Shown piece after piece: positions 12,016 to 23,081 of a stretch of DNA of 64,000 nt (positions within the stretch are counted from its first letter, which is position 1; every line of letters starts with the position of its first letter). The position numbers were made by a program, and so were the translations under genes. The DNA comes from Taxillus chinensis (taxonomy: Eukaryota; Streptophyta; Magnoliopsida; Santalales; Loranthaceae). The stretch is taken from NCBI GenBank assembly GCA_023512835.1, contig CM042087.1, positions 21,829,260 through 21,893,259 on the forward strand, written 5' to 3'. Below the pieces are notes generated by a model. The model was given only the letters and a program-made list of their open reading frames with translations. It was not told the DNA's origin and ran no database searches.

Positions 12016-12567
12016 TTAGACGGTTGGAGCGCCAGAAAGAGACTTCGCCTTGAGCTCTTCCTCCCGCATTACCTTCACCATGCACGTTTTCCCCTCGTCC
12101 ATGATGCACATTGTGTTGGTGCTAGGAATTGGAATTGCCCGCACCTGGTCAACGAACTCCATCCCTAACACCATGGGATAGTCGTCCATCGACACCACGG
12201 AGAGATTCACCTTGCCTCTCCACTCGCCAATACTTAGCTCGATGCCTCGAGCCACACCATGGATTGGACCGGCGCCGGAGTTCACCGCCTTCGACCGGCC
12301 CCTTCTCTTCCTTGTAGACTATCCCCGTCTACGAGCTTCTTCGACCTTGATGAAGTTGTTGGTCGCACCCGTGTCCACCAAGGCCTTAGTTTCAAGGTTG
12401 TTGGCCTTAGCGAGCACGTACATACGGCCCTTCCGTCGTCCGGATGGTGGCACCTCCACCTTCGCCTTGATTGCATTGAGGAGTTGCAAGGAACCAAGTC
12501 GTGGATCCCTCGCATTCCTCTCTTCGTCTTCGTTGATCATCGCGAGAGCTTGGAGCGCTTCGGGCAC
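12016..12567 (-). pseudogene. gypsy aspartic protease
   Basis: The protease active site reads ALVDTGATNNFI at about 12350-12375. The second part (YPMVLGMEFVDQVRAIPIPS, about 12190-12120) is in the same phase, but stop codons separate the two ORFs 12319-12567 and 12016-12285. It lies between gag and RT as in all gypsy elements. Confidence 0.85.
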
Positions 12568-13690
12568 TCGAATGCCTTGTGAGGGCCTTCACAAAGGAAA
12601 CAGGGAGATCCTTGGCTTCTCCCCGTCCTTGGAACCATTCGCGAAGTGTTTTGGGCGAAAGTCCTTAGACGGTTGGAAGGGTCTCCTTTTCCTTCACTCC
12701 GGTTGTCTCCCCCACGTTTCTCCTTGTGGAACCTGTTCGCCTTGGAAGTCGATGAAGAACTGGTGGTTTTCTCCTGGCTTCTTGTATTCGATGAGTGATT
12801 CGGCCACCGCCATGGCCGACGCCAGGTCCGCACATTCCTCCGGCCGCAACTCCGCCTCGCCCATTGTTGCAATCCGTCCATGAAGGAAAATAATGAATCC
12901 TTCGCGGACATATCCGGGATCTCCAATATTAGCTCGGAAAATTCACGGACGTACTCCCGCACCGTGCCTTTGTGGGTAAGGCGCCGAAGTTTCGCCCGGG
13001 ACTCGTCTTCTGCGTTCTGGGGGATAGAACTGGGCCTTGATCTCCCGTTTGAAATCGCCCAATTGTCGATAATACATAGGCCGCACTCCTTGTCGGCGTA
13101 TCGTCGCCTCCACCACACCATAGCCGAATCGACTAAGTATAGCGGAGCGGTCTTCACCTTCTTTGCCTCGTCGATAATGTTCAAGGCATCGGAAATCTTG
13201 CTCCATGGTCCAGAGGAAGTTGTCTAACTCCCTCGCATTCCTTGACCCAAGATAGGTCTTAGGTTTTGGCACGTCGATTTTGGAGCCGGAATGGCCGCCA
13301 ACGCCACCTTGGGTGACCGCCATCTTGCGAGAGAGACCAATCCGCCTTGATCTCTTTGATTTCCTCCGCATCGCCGGGATTTGGGACGTGAGAGTGTCCT
13401 TTAGGCCGTCGAACCGAGAGTTCATGTCATCCATGACGGAGTTGAGAAGCCCTTGCATCCTCCCATAGCTTTCCTCACCCTCTCGAGTCCGGCTTTTCGA
13501 TGCTTTCGGTGTGCTCCTCGACCACCTCCATCCGTTCGGCTAACGCCAACTCCAATTTGGCTAGCCGACTTTCCAGCGGACATGTTTCCCTCGAAACGGA
13601 CTTGTCTCTCCTCCGTTCCTTAGCGTGGTGCTCCTTGTCGCGGCCTTCGTGGTCGCCACCACTAATGACAATAGATCCTCCGTTTGTCAT
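12537..13690 (-). pseudogene. gypsy Gag with CCHC zinc knuckle
   Basis: The likely start is the ATG at 13688-13690 (MTNGGSIVISGGDHEGRD). A Glu/Arg-rich coiled coil follows (LAKLELALAERMEVVEE), then the capsid region (FLWTMEQDFRCLEHY; SFMDGLQQWA), and a zinc knuckle CFLCEGPHKAFEC near 12564-12602. Three ORFs in different frames (13475-13690, 12943-13458, 12537-13184) make up the domain, so at least two single-base frameshifts are present. Confidence 0.9.
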
Positions 13691-13735
13691 TTTGCACCGT
13701 CTCGAAGTTTTGATTGTTCCACCGAACTTTAGCAC

Positions 13736-13755
13736 CAACCGGGCTCGATACCACT
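13736..13755 (-). promoter_or_regulatory. primer-binding site of the gypsy element
   Basis: On the minus strand, AGTGGTATCGAGCCC follows directly after the 5' LTR. It resembles the initiator-Met tRNA complement TGGTATCAGAGC, but lacks bases in the middle. Confidence 0.65.
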
Positions 13756-14140
13756 TGTCACGGGTCGGCCTTTATAGCGGCTTAACCCGTGCGGCACCTA
13801 GTTCCCACCCGTACGAAGGAACGCTAGGTCGCCCTAACTCGTCGCATTTGGATCGGAACCCATCGATCCGTTGTAAAGCAATTGTGTAGGGGAAGCGCTT
13901 ACGGAAGATCGATTTAAACGAAGGCAACAAACGATTGTATTGATTGCTTGAAAGCTTTTACAACATCACTCCCCTACATATAGATGTTAACACTTTTCAG
14001 GCTATGTCGCCAGGAGACATCATATATGACCGAAATCTAAAATCTCTACAACTTACTCTATAAGCTAAGTACAACACTTTACAAAGGGGAAATACCCCAA
14101 AATGGCCTAAGTATGCTAGGATAAGCCTCGGTCCGTGACA
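13756..14140 (-). repeat. 5' LTR of the gypsy element
   Basis: 385 bp, starting TGTCACGGGT and ending GTCCGTGACA. It differs from the other LTR by about three substitutions and about seven single-base indels. Confidence 0.95.
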
Positions 14141-14323
14141 TCATGATATCGGAGGGTTTCGATCCGAGATCCCAGGGCCGTACGTATATCTCGTGAACTT
14201 TCTTTATCTCGTTGATCTTGTTCGAGATCTCGGTTGAGATATTCATGATGTGGCTCCTCTCGGATGAGATCTCGTATAAAATTGATGGGATGCCTCCAAG
14301 GTACGTCGTACGGTCCACACCTT

Positions 14324-14334
<11 letters not shown>

Positions 14335-14364
<30 letters not shown>
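14335..14364. repeat. (CT)n microsatellite
   Basis: An uninterrupted CT run of about 30 bp. The Leu/Ser-rich ORFs across it are artefacts of the repeat. Confidence 0.95.
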
Positions 14365-14367
<3 letters not shown>

Positions 14368-15980
14368 TGCCGATACCTTTGTTGCTTTATCGATCGGCGA
14401 TTTCTTCTCTTCTTTTTTTCTTCTCCTTTTTCTTTCTTTGCGTTGCGCTCACCACCGTCTGGCTCGGGTGAGGTGATTTAACTTGAACAAGCATGGGCGA
14501 CGCATGGTGTGAAGGTCTAAGCTACTAGACTCTGATGTGGTGCTCTGGTCGTGATGGCTGGATGTGAAGAAAAAGACGATTGGGGGAGAGAGAAGAAAAC
14601 AAAGGAGGGAGAGAAAAGGCGTGCGTGGATCGTGTGGTTCCCATTTTTTGCTGTATTTTATGTTGATGATCGGGGAGAGAAGAAATGAAATGAGATTTGT
14701 TTTTGTTTTATGTTTATTTATGTTTACTATTTTGTTTTTTTAAATTTAATTTTTGCTCCTAATTCGTTTATTTCGTTTGTTTTTTAGGCTGTGTTATTAA
14801 AAATGATTAATATTTATTATACCTGTTACTTGAAATATTTTTAAAATTTTACTTATGCTCGCTATTCTTTTTTTTTAAGCTATGCATGTAAAAATGGTAA
14901 AAATAAATAAATATTATACCTATATCAAATTGTTTTCTTTTTTTTTAAAATTATTTTTCCTATAAAAATTACAATAATTTAATAAAATTATTATAAACAC
15001 GGAAACTAATTTAAACAATAATTATAGATTTTTTAAATAACTATTAGGATTTTATTTAAATTAAAATAACATTGAAAAGAAAAAAGTTTATCTAGAAAAT
15101 ACAATAAAGGTTAAACTTAAATTACAATTTAAGATAATAAATTATAAATCATGTAAAACATAATAATATATTTATTTTAATATTATAATAATACTCCATC
15201 TTTTTTTTGTTTTTTATGTTTTTAGTTATAGAATGCAATTCAATCATTTATATTACTTATTTAATGGTTCTAATGTGATTTGATTTTTTTTTTGGCTTTT
15301 TTATGATTTTTATTTTTTAAATTGAATATTATTTCATGTTTAAAGTTATATTTCGTTCGAGATGCAACGAGTCATCCTCAGTCGTAACATCCGCGATTGC
15401 GACTTTGAACCATGTAAATGTTAAGGGAGGAGGCTGAAAGTGGAGCTAGATGTGCATCTATCATTAAGCCATTCAATTAGTTCAAATATTAACAAAAAAA
15501 ATTGTGGTAGATGAATAATATTAAATTTAGAAGATTATTTGTAGACATTTTATTTGATGGATTATAGTATATGAATAATAAATATTTTTTTATAAGATGC
15601 GCTTTACTTCACTAAGGCGAATGTTTTTTTTTTTTTTTTACTTTACATTTAAAGTGATAGGGTATCTTTTGCGCCTCAAGTGTACCTAGTGCTTTTGACA
15701 ACCTTAGATAATTGTTGTGAATAATTTATGAATGACTTTTGTGTGCGTGCAAAAATTGTGACAACTAGCATAAAAACTCGTCACATCTTTTAATATGAAT
15801 CACTACGCGAGGAAAATTGTTGAGACGATCTCTACAAAGTGATGCATTACTTCTTAGAGACACGACAATGGTAATAAATGGGCAAGAGTTGTTAAGTCAT
15901 TGCTCATAAGCAACGTGCCACATCAATGCCCAGGTAAAGTGTCAAATGAGCTAAGATATAAGGGTTTAGTTAAAAACTAT
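14365..15980. other. AT-rich intron sequence, no gene recognised
   Basis: Very AT-rich from about 14700 to 15350, with long A/T runs. No domain or terminal repeat was recognised. Confidence 0.5.
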
Positions 15981-15984
15981 TATC

Positions 15985-17070
15985 TAAGTTTACATTTAGC
16001 ATCTTGGAACATAGTGTCTTTCACAAATTTGGAGGTATACCAAAATTATGTACTTTCAAGAGACTAAATAGATAATGAGAAAGGTGGACATGAGTGGGGC
16101 TACAAATTATAGTATACATATAGAAATAGGAATAAGAATAAAGTAGGTATTATCCTTGATAGTAAAGTTATTGACCTTAGAAGAAAAGGTAATAGGATTA
16201 TATTCATTAAATTCTTTTTAGTGATAAAATGGTTAATGTTATTAATGCTTATGTACTATAGATAGATTTGGATGATGCAAGTAAGCAATAATTTTGTGGA
16301 ATCTAGATATAGTCATGCAAGGTACACCCGTTGAAAATAAGATTTTCATTAGAAGGGACTTGAATGGACTTATAGGGAATAGTTGAGTGGGTTTGAGAAT
16401 GTCTAGAGAGAATTTAGCTTTGAGGGTAGAAATGATGGGGGAAATGTAATCTTAGATTTTGCTGAATCTTATGATTTTAGCTAATACTTGGTTTAATAAA
16501 TTAGACTCTCATTTGATCACATATAGGAGTGAAGATAATGCTGGCTAAATAGATTTTTTTGACTAAAAGAGTAAGGAAAAGTTATATAGAATGTAAAGTA
16601 ATATCAAGGGCATGTATAACTACACAATATAGACTTTTAGTGTTAGATATTCGTTTTAGAAAAGCGTATAGGGATGTGTCTTAAATAGTACGATGAAATA
16701 GTGAAAGTAATGAACAAATACCTTTTGTTAGTAGATTAATTTAGGAGACAAATTGGAAAGATAAGGTCGATTTTAGTGGGTGAAATAAAATGATTGATTA
16801 TATTAAACAAGTAGATAAAGAGAAACTTGGTGATTCTAAAGGTAGGGTGCAGTCGGGTAGGCACACATTATGATGGAATGAAAAACAAAGAAAACTATTA
16901 AACAAAGAAATTGAAATAATATTCAATTTGAAAAATAAAATTATAGAAAAATCAAAAAAAATTAAATCATTACATTAGTACCAATAAACAATCAAAATAA
17001 ATGATTTGAATTGCATGTTATGACTTTAAATATAAGAAAAGGCACTAGAACAATCATCGTAATATTAAAA
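15985..17070 (+). pseudogene. RTE-type LINE relic (AP endonuclease region)
   Basis: Although riddled with stops, the forward strand still spells endonuclease words of plant RTE-clade LINEs in order: LTWNIVSF-like at about 16010, EVDMSGATNY-like at 16085, a VGIILDSKVIDLRRKGNRII-type stretch (about 16145-16205), INAYV at 16225, IRRDLNG at about 16350, and NVILDFAESYDFS near 16445. No long ORF survives. This assignment rests on my reading of a heavily decayed frame; a translated search would settle it. Confidence 0.6.
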
Positions 17071-17109
17071 TAAATATCTTGCTAGGAATTTTTTGACATG
17101 TATTTAGTT

Positions 17110-17775
17110 CTCCCTCCTTGATGCTTCAGATAGAATGTATTGGTGTTCCAATTGGAATAAAGGCTACCAGATAATTTTTTTTTATTCTATCCTTACCGCT
17201 GCCCGGACAGGGAGTTTTCCTTGGAGGAATCTATGGAAGGCGTGGGTGTTATCTAGAGTTGTATTCTTTGCTTGGATAGTAGTGCATGTTAGGATTCTTA
17301 CAACTTATAATTTGTGGCATTGGGGTTTTGTTATTGTTAATAGGTGTTACATGTGTAAGGATTCGATGGAGTTCACAGACCATCTTTTCCTTCACTGTCA
17401 GGATGCTCGAGAGCTCTAAGATATGGTCATGCCCATGGGTTTGTTTTGGCTTTCATTGGGTAATGCTTTCATTGTTTAGTGTGTTGTTTGTGTTGGTTAG
17501 AGGGAGTGTGGCAACATTTAGTGGTTTGACGAGCTATCCCTGATTGCCTTGTTTGGAGTATTTAGCGAGAGCAAAATGCGAGAGTATTTGATAATTGAGA
17601 GTAGCCTATTGTTGAGCTTTATTTTGATGTTTACTACGTGAGTGTTTCGTTTTTCTTTCATATGTAATGTTAATGGATGCCTATTTTGAGTTTGCTATTG
17701 TATATATGTTATTTGCGCACTCCTTGTGTGTTTTTTTTCTAATAAAATTTTTTATTTATCAAAAAATAAAAATAA
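17110..17775 (+). pseudogene. 3' fragment of an L1-type LINE (zf-RVT and tail)
   Basis: ORF 17135-17419 contains a zf-RVT domain: GSFPWRNLWKAWVLSRVVFF, then VNRCYMCKDSMEFTDHLFLH with the Cys/His ligands. A stop follows at the end of this domain. The fragment ends with TTTTTATTTATCAAAAAATA and an A-rich tail at about 17745-17775, the usual L1 3' end. It is 5'-truncated and separate from the antisense L1 at 5290-7480. Confidence 0.85.
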
Positions 17776-18873
17776 AAATATACTATTATGCTTTGCGTGA
17801 TTTATAATTTAACACATCAGATTGTCATTCAAGTTCAACTTTTATTGCATTTACTTGACAAAAGAGTAGGTAAACATGTACCTTTTTCTTTTTAATTATA
17901 TGTAGAGTAATAGTGATGATTAAATTCTTCTCTTTCATACGGTTTGGAGAAATACTTAGATCCAAAGAAGAATACGAAAGAGAAACCTACACTTGTTTCA
18001 TACTATTTTCCTCTCTTGTGTCACCCAGCCCTAAATCAATGAACTAAAAAGCCACTTGAGCCATACCACCAAAATAACTTAACCATTTCTACCCACTAAA
18101 GCGCAGTTGATGAGTCTATTTTTAATATTTTGAATGGTAAATTTTATTTGCTAATATCTGATATTTTTATCTATAATCTTGTATTTAATTATAAAATTAT
18201 TATATTTTATTTATTAAAAATATATATTAATTAACATGTCATTACATGTTGAAATTTCAAATTTGAGGACAATTGTGTTTTGAATGTTAGCATCTGTGCA
18301 ACATTGGCGACAACAAAAGTGACCTTGGTGATGAGATCAGCACCCATTGAACCCATCCCCTAGCGAGATCGAGATACCATGATGGACTGAGCTACGAACA
18401 CCAATGGTTGCAATGTGCGTGATTGGTTGCGACACAATGATTGAACCCATCCCCTCCCTTCTAGCCTTCTTGGTTGGTGAGGGAATTGGGGCTTACTTGC
18501 GCACGAAGACAAAAAAAATCTGGGTATTAAAATTAAGAATTAATATTATTCAATAGGCTTAATTTTTAATTGCTTAATGCTTATGATTTAGGAGTTATTT
18601 GGTTAATTGGTATGAAAATTTAAAATTCATATTAGTAATAATATGTTTTGTTTGATTAAGCATTTAGTTAATTAAGTTTTGATCTAAATCATGTAATTCT
18701 TTTTATTATATTTTTCTTAAGTCGCTTTGCTTACTATGTGTGTTGTAAAATTTTGTTATATAATGGCATGCTCATGGGGAAGTTGTAAAATTCAAGCAAG
18801 GATAATTTGTGTTCTTTCTGAAGGTTTTGTTTTGGTCATGCTATACATATCATGTCATATTATTCGTTTGAAG
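17776..18873. other. intron sequence, no gene recognised
   Basis: AT-rich DNA with a GC-richer island at 18290-18500. No recognisable domain, repeat pair or RNA gene was seen. Confidence 0.4.
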
Positions 18874-19081
18874 GTTCTACACCACCCTCATGGCAATTTT
18901 GGGGTCACCAGCAGTCCTTCCCGTTTTGCTCCCATGTGCCACCAAGGGCAAAATCACGTTACAAATTTTCCCCCCAGTATCAGTGTCAGGCACAAATTTC
19001 ATTGTCTCATCTCCTTCCCCTGCGGCATCAGGTGGCACATCTGCCTTTCCGGATGCTCGACTACCTAGTCCTTGGAACTAA
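18874..19081 (+). CDS. terminal exon of the host gene, with an apparent +1 frameshift
   Basis: The exon enters in phase 0 after a TTTGAAG acceptor with VLHHPHGNFGVTSSPSRFAP. Near 18969-18975 the frame shifts by +1 in a run of six C. After the run, the next frame continues as VSVSGTNFIVSSPSPAASGG and ends SPWN at the TAA (19079-19081). With five C in place of six, both parts would be one frame. The extra base is therefore either a real disabling mutation or a homopolymer error in the assembly. The Ser/Pro/Gly-rich C-terminus fits the previous exon. The 3' UTR probably follows directly. Confidence 0.65.
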
Positions 19082-19660
19082 ATCAAGTATCATATTTTCA
19101 TATATCCATAGTTTCTTAAATTCTGGAAAGCAATGGTTGCTCCGGACCAATTTATTGATCTCACTTTACTGGGAAAGAGGCATTTTGTTGGAAGTAATGC
19201 ACAACTCTATGACCATGCTAATTGGAATGGAATTTTAGACATGTTTTATGTGGGAAGCTTATCAATTGTCGGGATGTATGAATGTGATGCATAGAAAGTT
19301 CAGATTGGACTGTTATGGTAATGAACATCTCCGATTCTTTCAAGTAATAGGCTGCAATTATAGCATACTGCTGAAAGCCAATAAATACTTGTGAATGGCA
19401 TATCACAGAAAATCAGTAACAATTTATCTAGTACGGGGTCCTGGCAGATGTAAGTGTCAATTTGCTGTTATCGCTTCATTGGAAACCATTGTTCTCGCCG
19501 TTAGTGTGCAGCTACGGCCAGAACCGGACAGCTATTGGTGGTGTCATGCAGCCTTCGTAGGTAATTGCATGCCTGCGTGTATCGTGAAACACGATCTGAT
19601 GCGCCTGGATGGGATGAACAACAATTTCTAGCATTAAATGGGCCTACGGTGCTCTTATAT
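19082..19660 (+). other. probable 3' UTR of the host gene
   Basis: Non-coding, moderately complex sequence between the TAA at 19079 and the start of AT-rich repetitive DNA. An AATAAA occurs near 19380. The exact end cannot be set from sequence. Confidence 0.35.
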
Positions 19661-22168
19661 GGGATTATTTAAAAATAATCTTATGGGCCTACGGTGCTTT
19701 TAATTTTTAGCATTTAAAAATAAAATTAATTTTTTTAAAAAATAAATTTTATAAATTTAAAAATATTTATGAGTACTAAAAAAATCATACTCACCTTATT
19801 TTGAGCATGCAAACATATAGGTATCATTGCAACCCATTTCCACATGTACGTTGATTGGTCACGGGTCTTTCTTTTGAGCATTTACACTCCCCTTTTGGAC
19901 AAACTGTATATGTACTCAAAATTGACTAGCATCACCGTATATGATGTTTTGTTTTTGTTTTTAAATATAGTTATAAAACTATTTTAAAGATGAAGGATCA
20001 ATGTCTTAGGAATAAAAAAGGCAGATGGTGGCAGCGACTGATTGGGTGTTTTGAAGCGATAATCATTGTTTTATAAATATTTAATTATGCATATAAACCG
20101 TATAAATAAATAAAAGTTATCATCCCTCAAATTGGAGCGAATCAGTCACATAACCATAAAATTTATCCATGGTGGAGTTTACTACGATTAATAAGCCCTA
20201 TCAGGGAAATCTCAACTAACGCTCCAATCCTCAACCTATAGTTAGAGGTGATTTATGTCTCGTCTGAGGTGAGGTAGAGTCAATTTATTACTATCTTTCA
20301 TTTTTAAGAAGTTAAGTTTTAAAATCATACTTTATCCCGTGTGTATACAAGGCGAGATATTCCGTTCTCTTCTCTAGTAGAGCTCACAAATGAAGTTTTA
20401 TCTATTCATACTTTACTATTATTTTTTATTGGATTTGTTTATATAAACTGTTTTAATTTGACTCAAAAAAATATTAAAAATAATTTAATTTTATAATAAT
20501 AAATAAATTTTAAAATTTTAAAATTTATAAATAATTAAATAATAATATTTAAAATATTATAAAATTATAAATATAAATTATTAAAATCAGAAGGAACATA
20601 GGCAAGGCGAGATATTCTATTACTTATTATCATTTTCCATCCTCTCTTGGATGAGGCCAAATTTTAAAATTACACTTTATTTATGCTTGGGTGGGATAAC
20701 TAGAGTATAGTAGCACTGGTAATGAATACTTATCCTTAAAGCTAGATACTCATAAACTAGGATCGAAACCGTGGTGGTGAGAAAAATCTCCGACGTAGGA
20801 GTGTACGAGTGAATTATTAGCTTTGTGTTGAATGTCAAACAATCAAATAGCAAGCCAAGAAGTAGCTGTTGAAATGAATGGAGTACCCCTCTTGGCAGGG
20901 ACACAAAAGAATAACAGGGTTAAAAGGTTGATTTGAGGCCAAAGAAATTTAGGTGACCTTTGATAAGATATTGCTGAAACAAGATGGACTTTTAAACATC
21001 ATCCAAAATAGCACGAGCGCTTGGGTGAGAGGCTCCGAGAGAGGGTGGGGGATGGGTGAAAAAAATGAACAGCGCCCTAATATGTATTCACCTGCTATTT
21101 GTTTGTTTTGTTTCAATGTTAAATATTCTCCATCTAAAATATTTACAATTTTTGTTTTTTATCTTTCCCATGCTTATTTGCATTCAGGAAAATTCTCTGA
21201 AGATTTTTCCCGGTGTTTAGAGTGAAGTAAAAATAACCATAATTTTCTTTTAGACATTTCATTGCGCACCTTGTGTCGTAACCTCTAACAATTAACTCCA
21301 GTTACTTCCAACAAGCAACAAAACTGAACATCACCAGCGACGCAGAGCCCAACCACTAAAAGCAATTATATAATGTGCAATGGTGATGGTTGGATCCTAG
21401 ATGCACCATTGGCATTGGATTTGGGGGGACGCACCGTAAGGGGGAGGACAAACTTGGCCGGCAGTGGCACTGGATCCTGGAAGACACGATGTCAGGGTAT
21501 TTAATATTTATTACGAAGATTAAATACAATATTGTATTAGGTTACAAGTGTGAAATTGATAATATGTAAAAATATAATAGTAAGTAATTAAACAAATATA
21601 TTAAATATCATGAACATCAAAATTAGATATTAATATATTTTAAAACTCTCTAAATTAAAACCCTAATAATTAAAATTTCAATTGAATTTATTGATAGCAT
21701 AATATTAAATAACCAACTATAAAAAACAATATAAAAGCAACAACTAGAATTGAAAAAAAGAAAAACTAAGAAAGCTAGAACCAATCGTTTCAAAAATCTA
21801 ATATAAATTATTTGAACAGAGAGATAATTATCGCTTGGCGGTGAGATTATTCAACGCTAATTGAAAATTTAGAATTAATTGTCTAACGCTAACTGGCCAA
21901 TGCAAGGAACAATCTAAATTTAAACACCCTCATAATATTTAACTAATAAAAAAATTATTAATTTTCTTAAATATTTAATTTATTTTTTTTATTTATTAAT
22001 ATTTAAAGAAGTAGGGCGGGCCAGCTAACACGTAGCGTCGCCCTTGCCGGTGGTGGCATTGAATTTGGGTGTTGTCATTCATCGCCTCAGAGGCAACAAA
22101 GACGGCAGCGGAAGTGGTGGGTGTACGTGCCCAAAGATGGAAAAGGAGGAGACGGGTGCGAGTGGAGG
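19661..22168. other. AT-rich intergenic DNA, no gene recognised
   Basis: Long A/T runs at 19700-19790, 20460-20580 and 21490-21990. Apart from the short repeat at 20349-20690 no element or ORF could be supported. Confidence 0.45.
20349..20690 (-). repeat. diverged copy of the hAT-like AT-core repeat
   Basis: The AT-rich core at 20470-20580 is the reverse complement of the core at 22600-22740. On both sides of the core the words CAAGGCGAGATATTC recur (20349 and 20594). The copy is heavily decayed compared with 22407-22745. Confidence 0.5.
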
Positions 22169-22406
22169 TGTCAGGTTCACACTCAAAATTCGTAGGATTA
22201 CTTCGAGGAAATCCCAGCCTCCAACATTTAAGAATTTTTGTAACTTTTTTCTCTACGTTTTCATTAGCTGGAAAGACTTAAATACAACAGAAAATAACCC
22301 ACAACCCATGTAATACATACCTACTATGCTATCAACTGTAATACACTAATACATACCTACGACTCATAAGGACTTGACAATGCCCTTAACCCACGACACA
22401 ACCCAC
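22169..22406 (-). repeat. 3' LTR of a gutted Ty3/gypsy element
   Basis: It starts TGTCAGGTTCACACTC and closely matches 24864-25095, for example CCCAGCCTCCAACATTTAAG and ACCCACAACCCATGTAATAC. A hAT-like insert at 22407 obscures its inner end. Confidence 0.8.
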
Positions 22407-22745
22407 TAGGGGTGGGGCAACGGATACCCATCCCCGCTATCCCGCCCGCTATCTGCTTCGCCTCCGCTATGCGGCGTGGGTTATCTCGCCCAAGCAAGAG
22501 CGGGATACGGTTTTTAAACTTGACACCCTCCCCAGGGGGAGACGGGAAGCGGTAATAGGTAGCGGAGTACCCCGCCTCGCCTCCGCCTTGCTTAATTTTA
22601 ATAATATTTATTTATAATTTTATAATATTTTAAATATTATTATTTAACTATTATTTATGATTTTTGAAAGTTTTGAATGATATTTATTATTGTAAAATTA
22701 AATTATTTTTTGATAATTTTTAGATTAAAAATGATATCGAAATTT
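22407..22745. mobile_element. hAT-like non-autonomous element, partial
   Basis: It begins TAGGGGTGGGGCAACGG, a terminus of plant hAT MITE type. GC-rich CCGCCTCGCC/GCGGTAATAGG words come next, then an AT-rich core shared in inverted orientation with 20470-20580. The matching right terminus is missing. It lies inside the gutted gypsy element. Confidence 0.5.
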
Positions 22746-22749
22746 GATT

Positions 22750-22990
22750 TAAGCTAAAATTATTGGGATGCAAGATCTCCCTGTTCCAGGTTTTCCATAA
22801 TTTGCTGTAATTTAGGATCCATGGCATATTTGGCTCGGAGGTGTTCTAGCCAAGTATTAGTTGGTGCAGTAATGGCAGACAACTTTCCTTCCTTTTGATC
22901 TTCCATTTTTCCTGGACAAGGCATCAAGCAACCTTGTTTTCTTCTCCTTGTTTGTATTTTTTCCCAACTCCAAATCAGGCCCAAGTACTG
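22750..22990 (-). pseudogene. gypsy RNase H-integrase linker fragment
   Basis: The minus strand reads NTWLEHLRAKYAMDPKLQQI then MENLEQGDLASQ, which resembles the segment between RNase H and integrase of plant gypsy polyproteins. It belongs to the element bounded by the LTRs at 22169 and 24864. RT, protease and integrase core are missing, which shows a large internal deletion. Confidence 0.65.
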
Positions 22991-23081
22991 TCAAAATGCT
23001 CACATCGACGGCTACACTACCATCCAGATAGTTGTATTCCCATCGAATGGCTATCTCTCAATCCTATCCAAATATGATTCT

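Larger units (their letters stand above)
8634..14140 (-). mobile_element. nearly complete Ty3/gypsy chromovirus LTR retrotransposon
   Basis: A 5.5-kb element on the minus strand with LTRs of 384 and 385 bp, each starting TGTCACGG and ending CCGTGACA. The coding order on the minus strand is gag, protease, RT, RNase H, integrase, chromodomain. The LTRs are about 97% identical, so insertion was recent. TCAT flanks both outer ends (a 4-bp match, or an imperfect 5-bp duplication). All coding domains are present, but the frame changes repeatedly by single bases. The element sits in the large intron of the host gene, antisense to it. Confidence 0.95.
1360..18873 (+). other. giant intron (about 17.5 kb) filled with transposable elements
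   Basis: The donor is GTACTG at 1360 and the acceptor is TTTGAAG ending at 18873. Both flanking exons are phase 0 and the peptides join smoothly. Inside are a hAT relic, a MITE, an antisense L1, a complete Ty3/gypsy element, an RTE LINE relic and an L1 fragment. Splicing across it is inferred from phase and peptide character; RNA would confirm it. Confidence 0.6.

Noticed and set aside
12212..12883. Plus-strand ORFs of up to 223 codons across the gypsy element
   Set aside because: They lie opposite gag and protease, which have clear motifs on the minus strand. They show no domain of their own and come from the GC-rich coding composition.
14212..14481. Ser/Leu-rich ORFs at the CT microsatellite
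   Set aside because: The ORFs are direct translations of the (CT)n run and have no other support.
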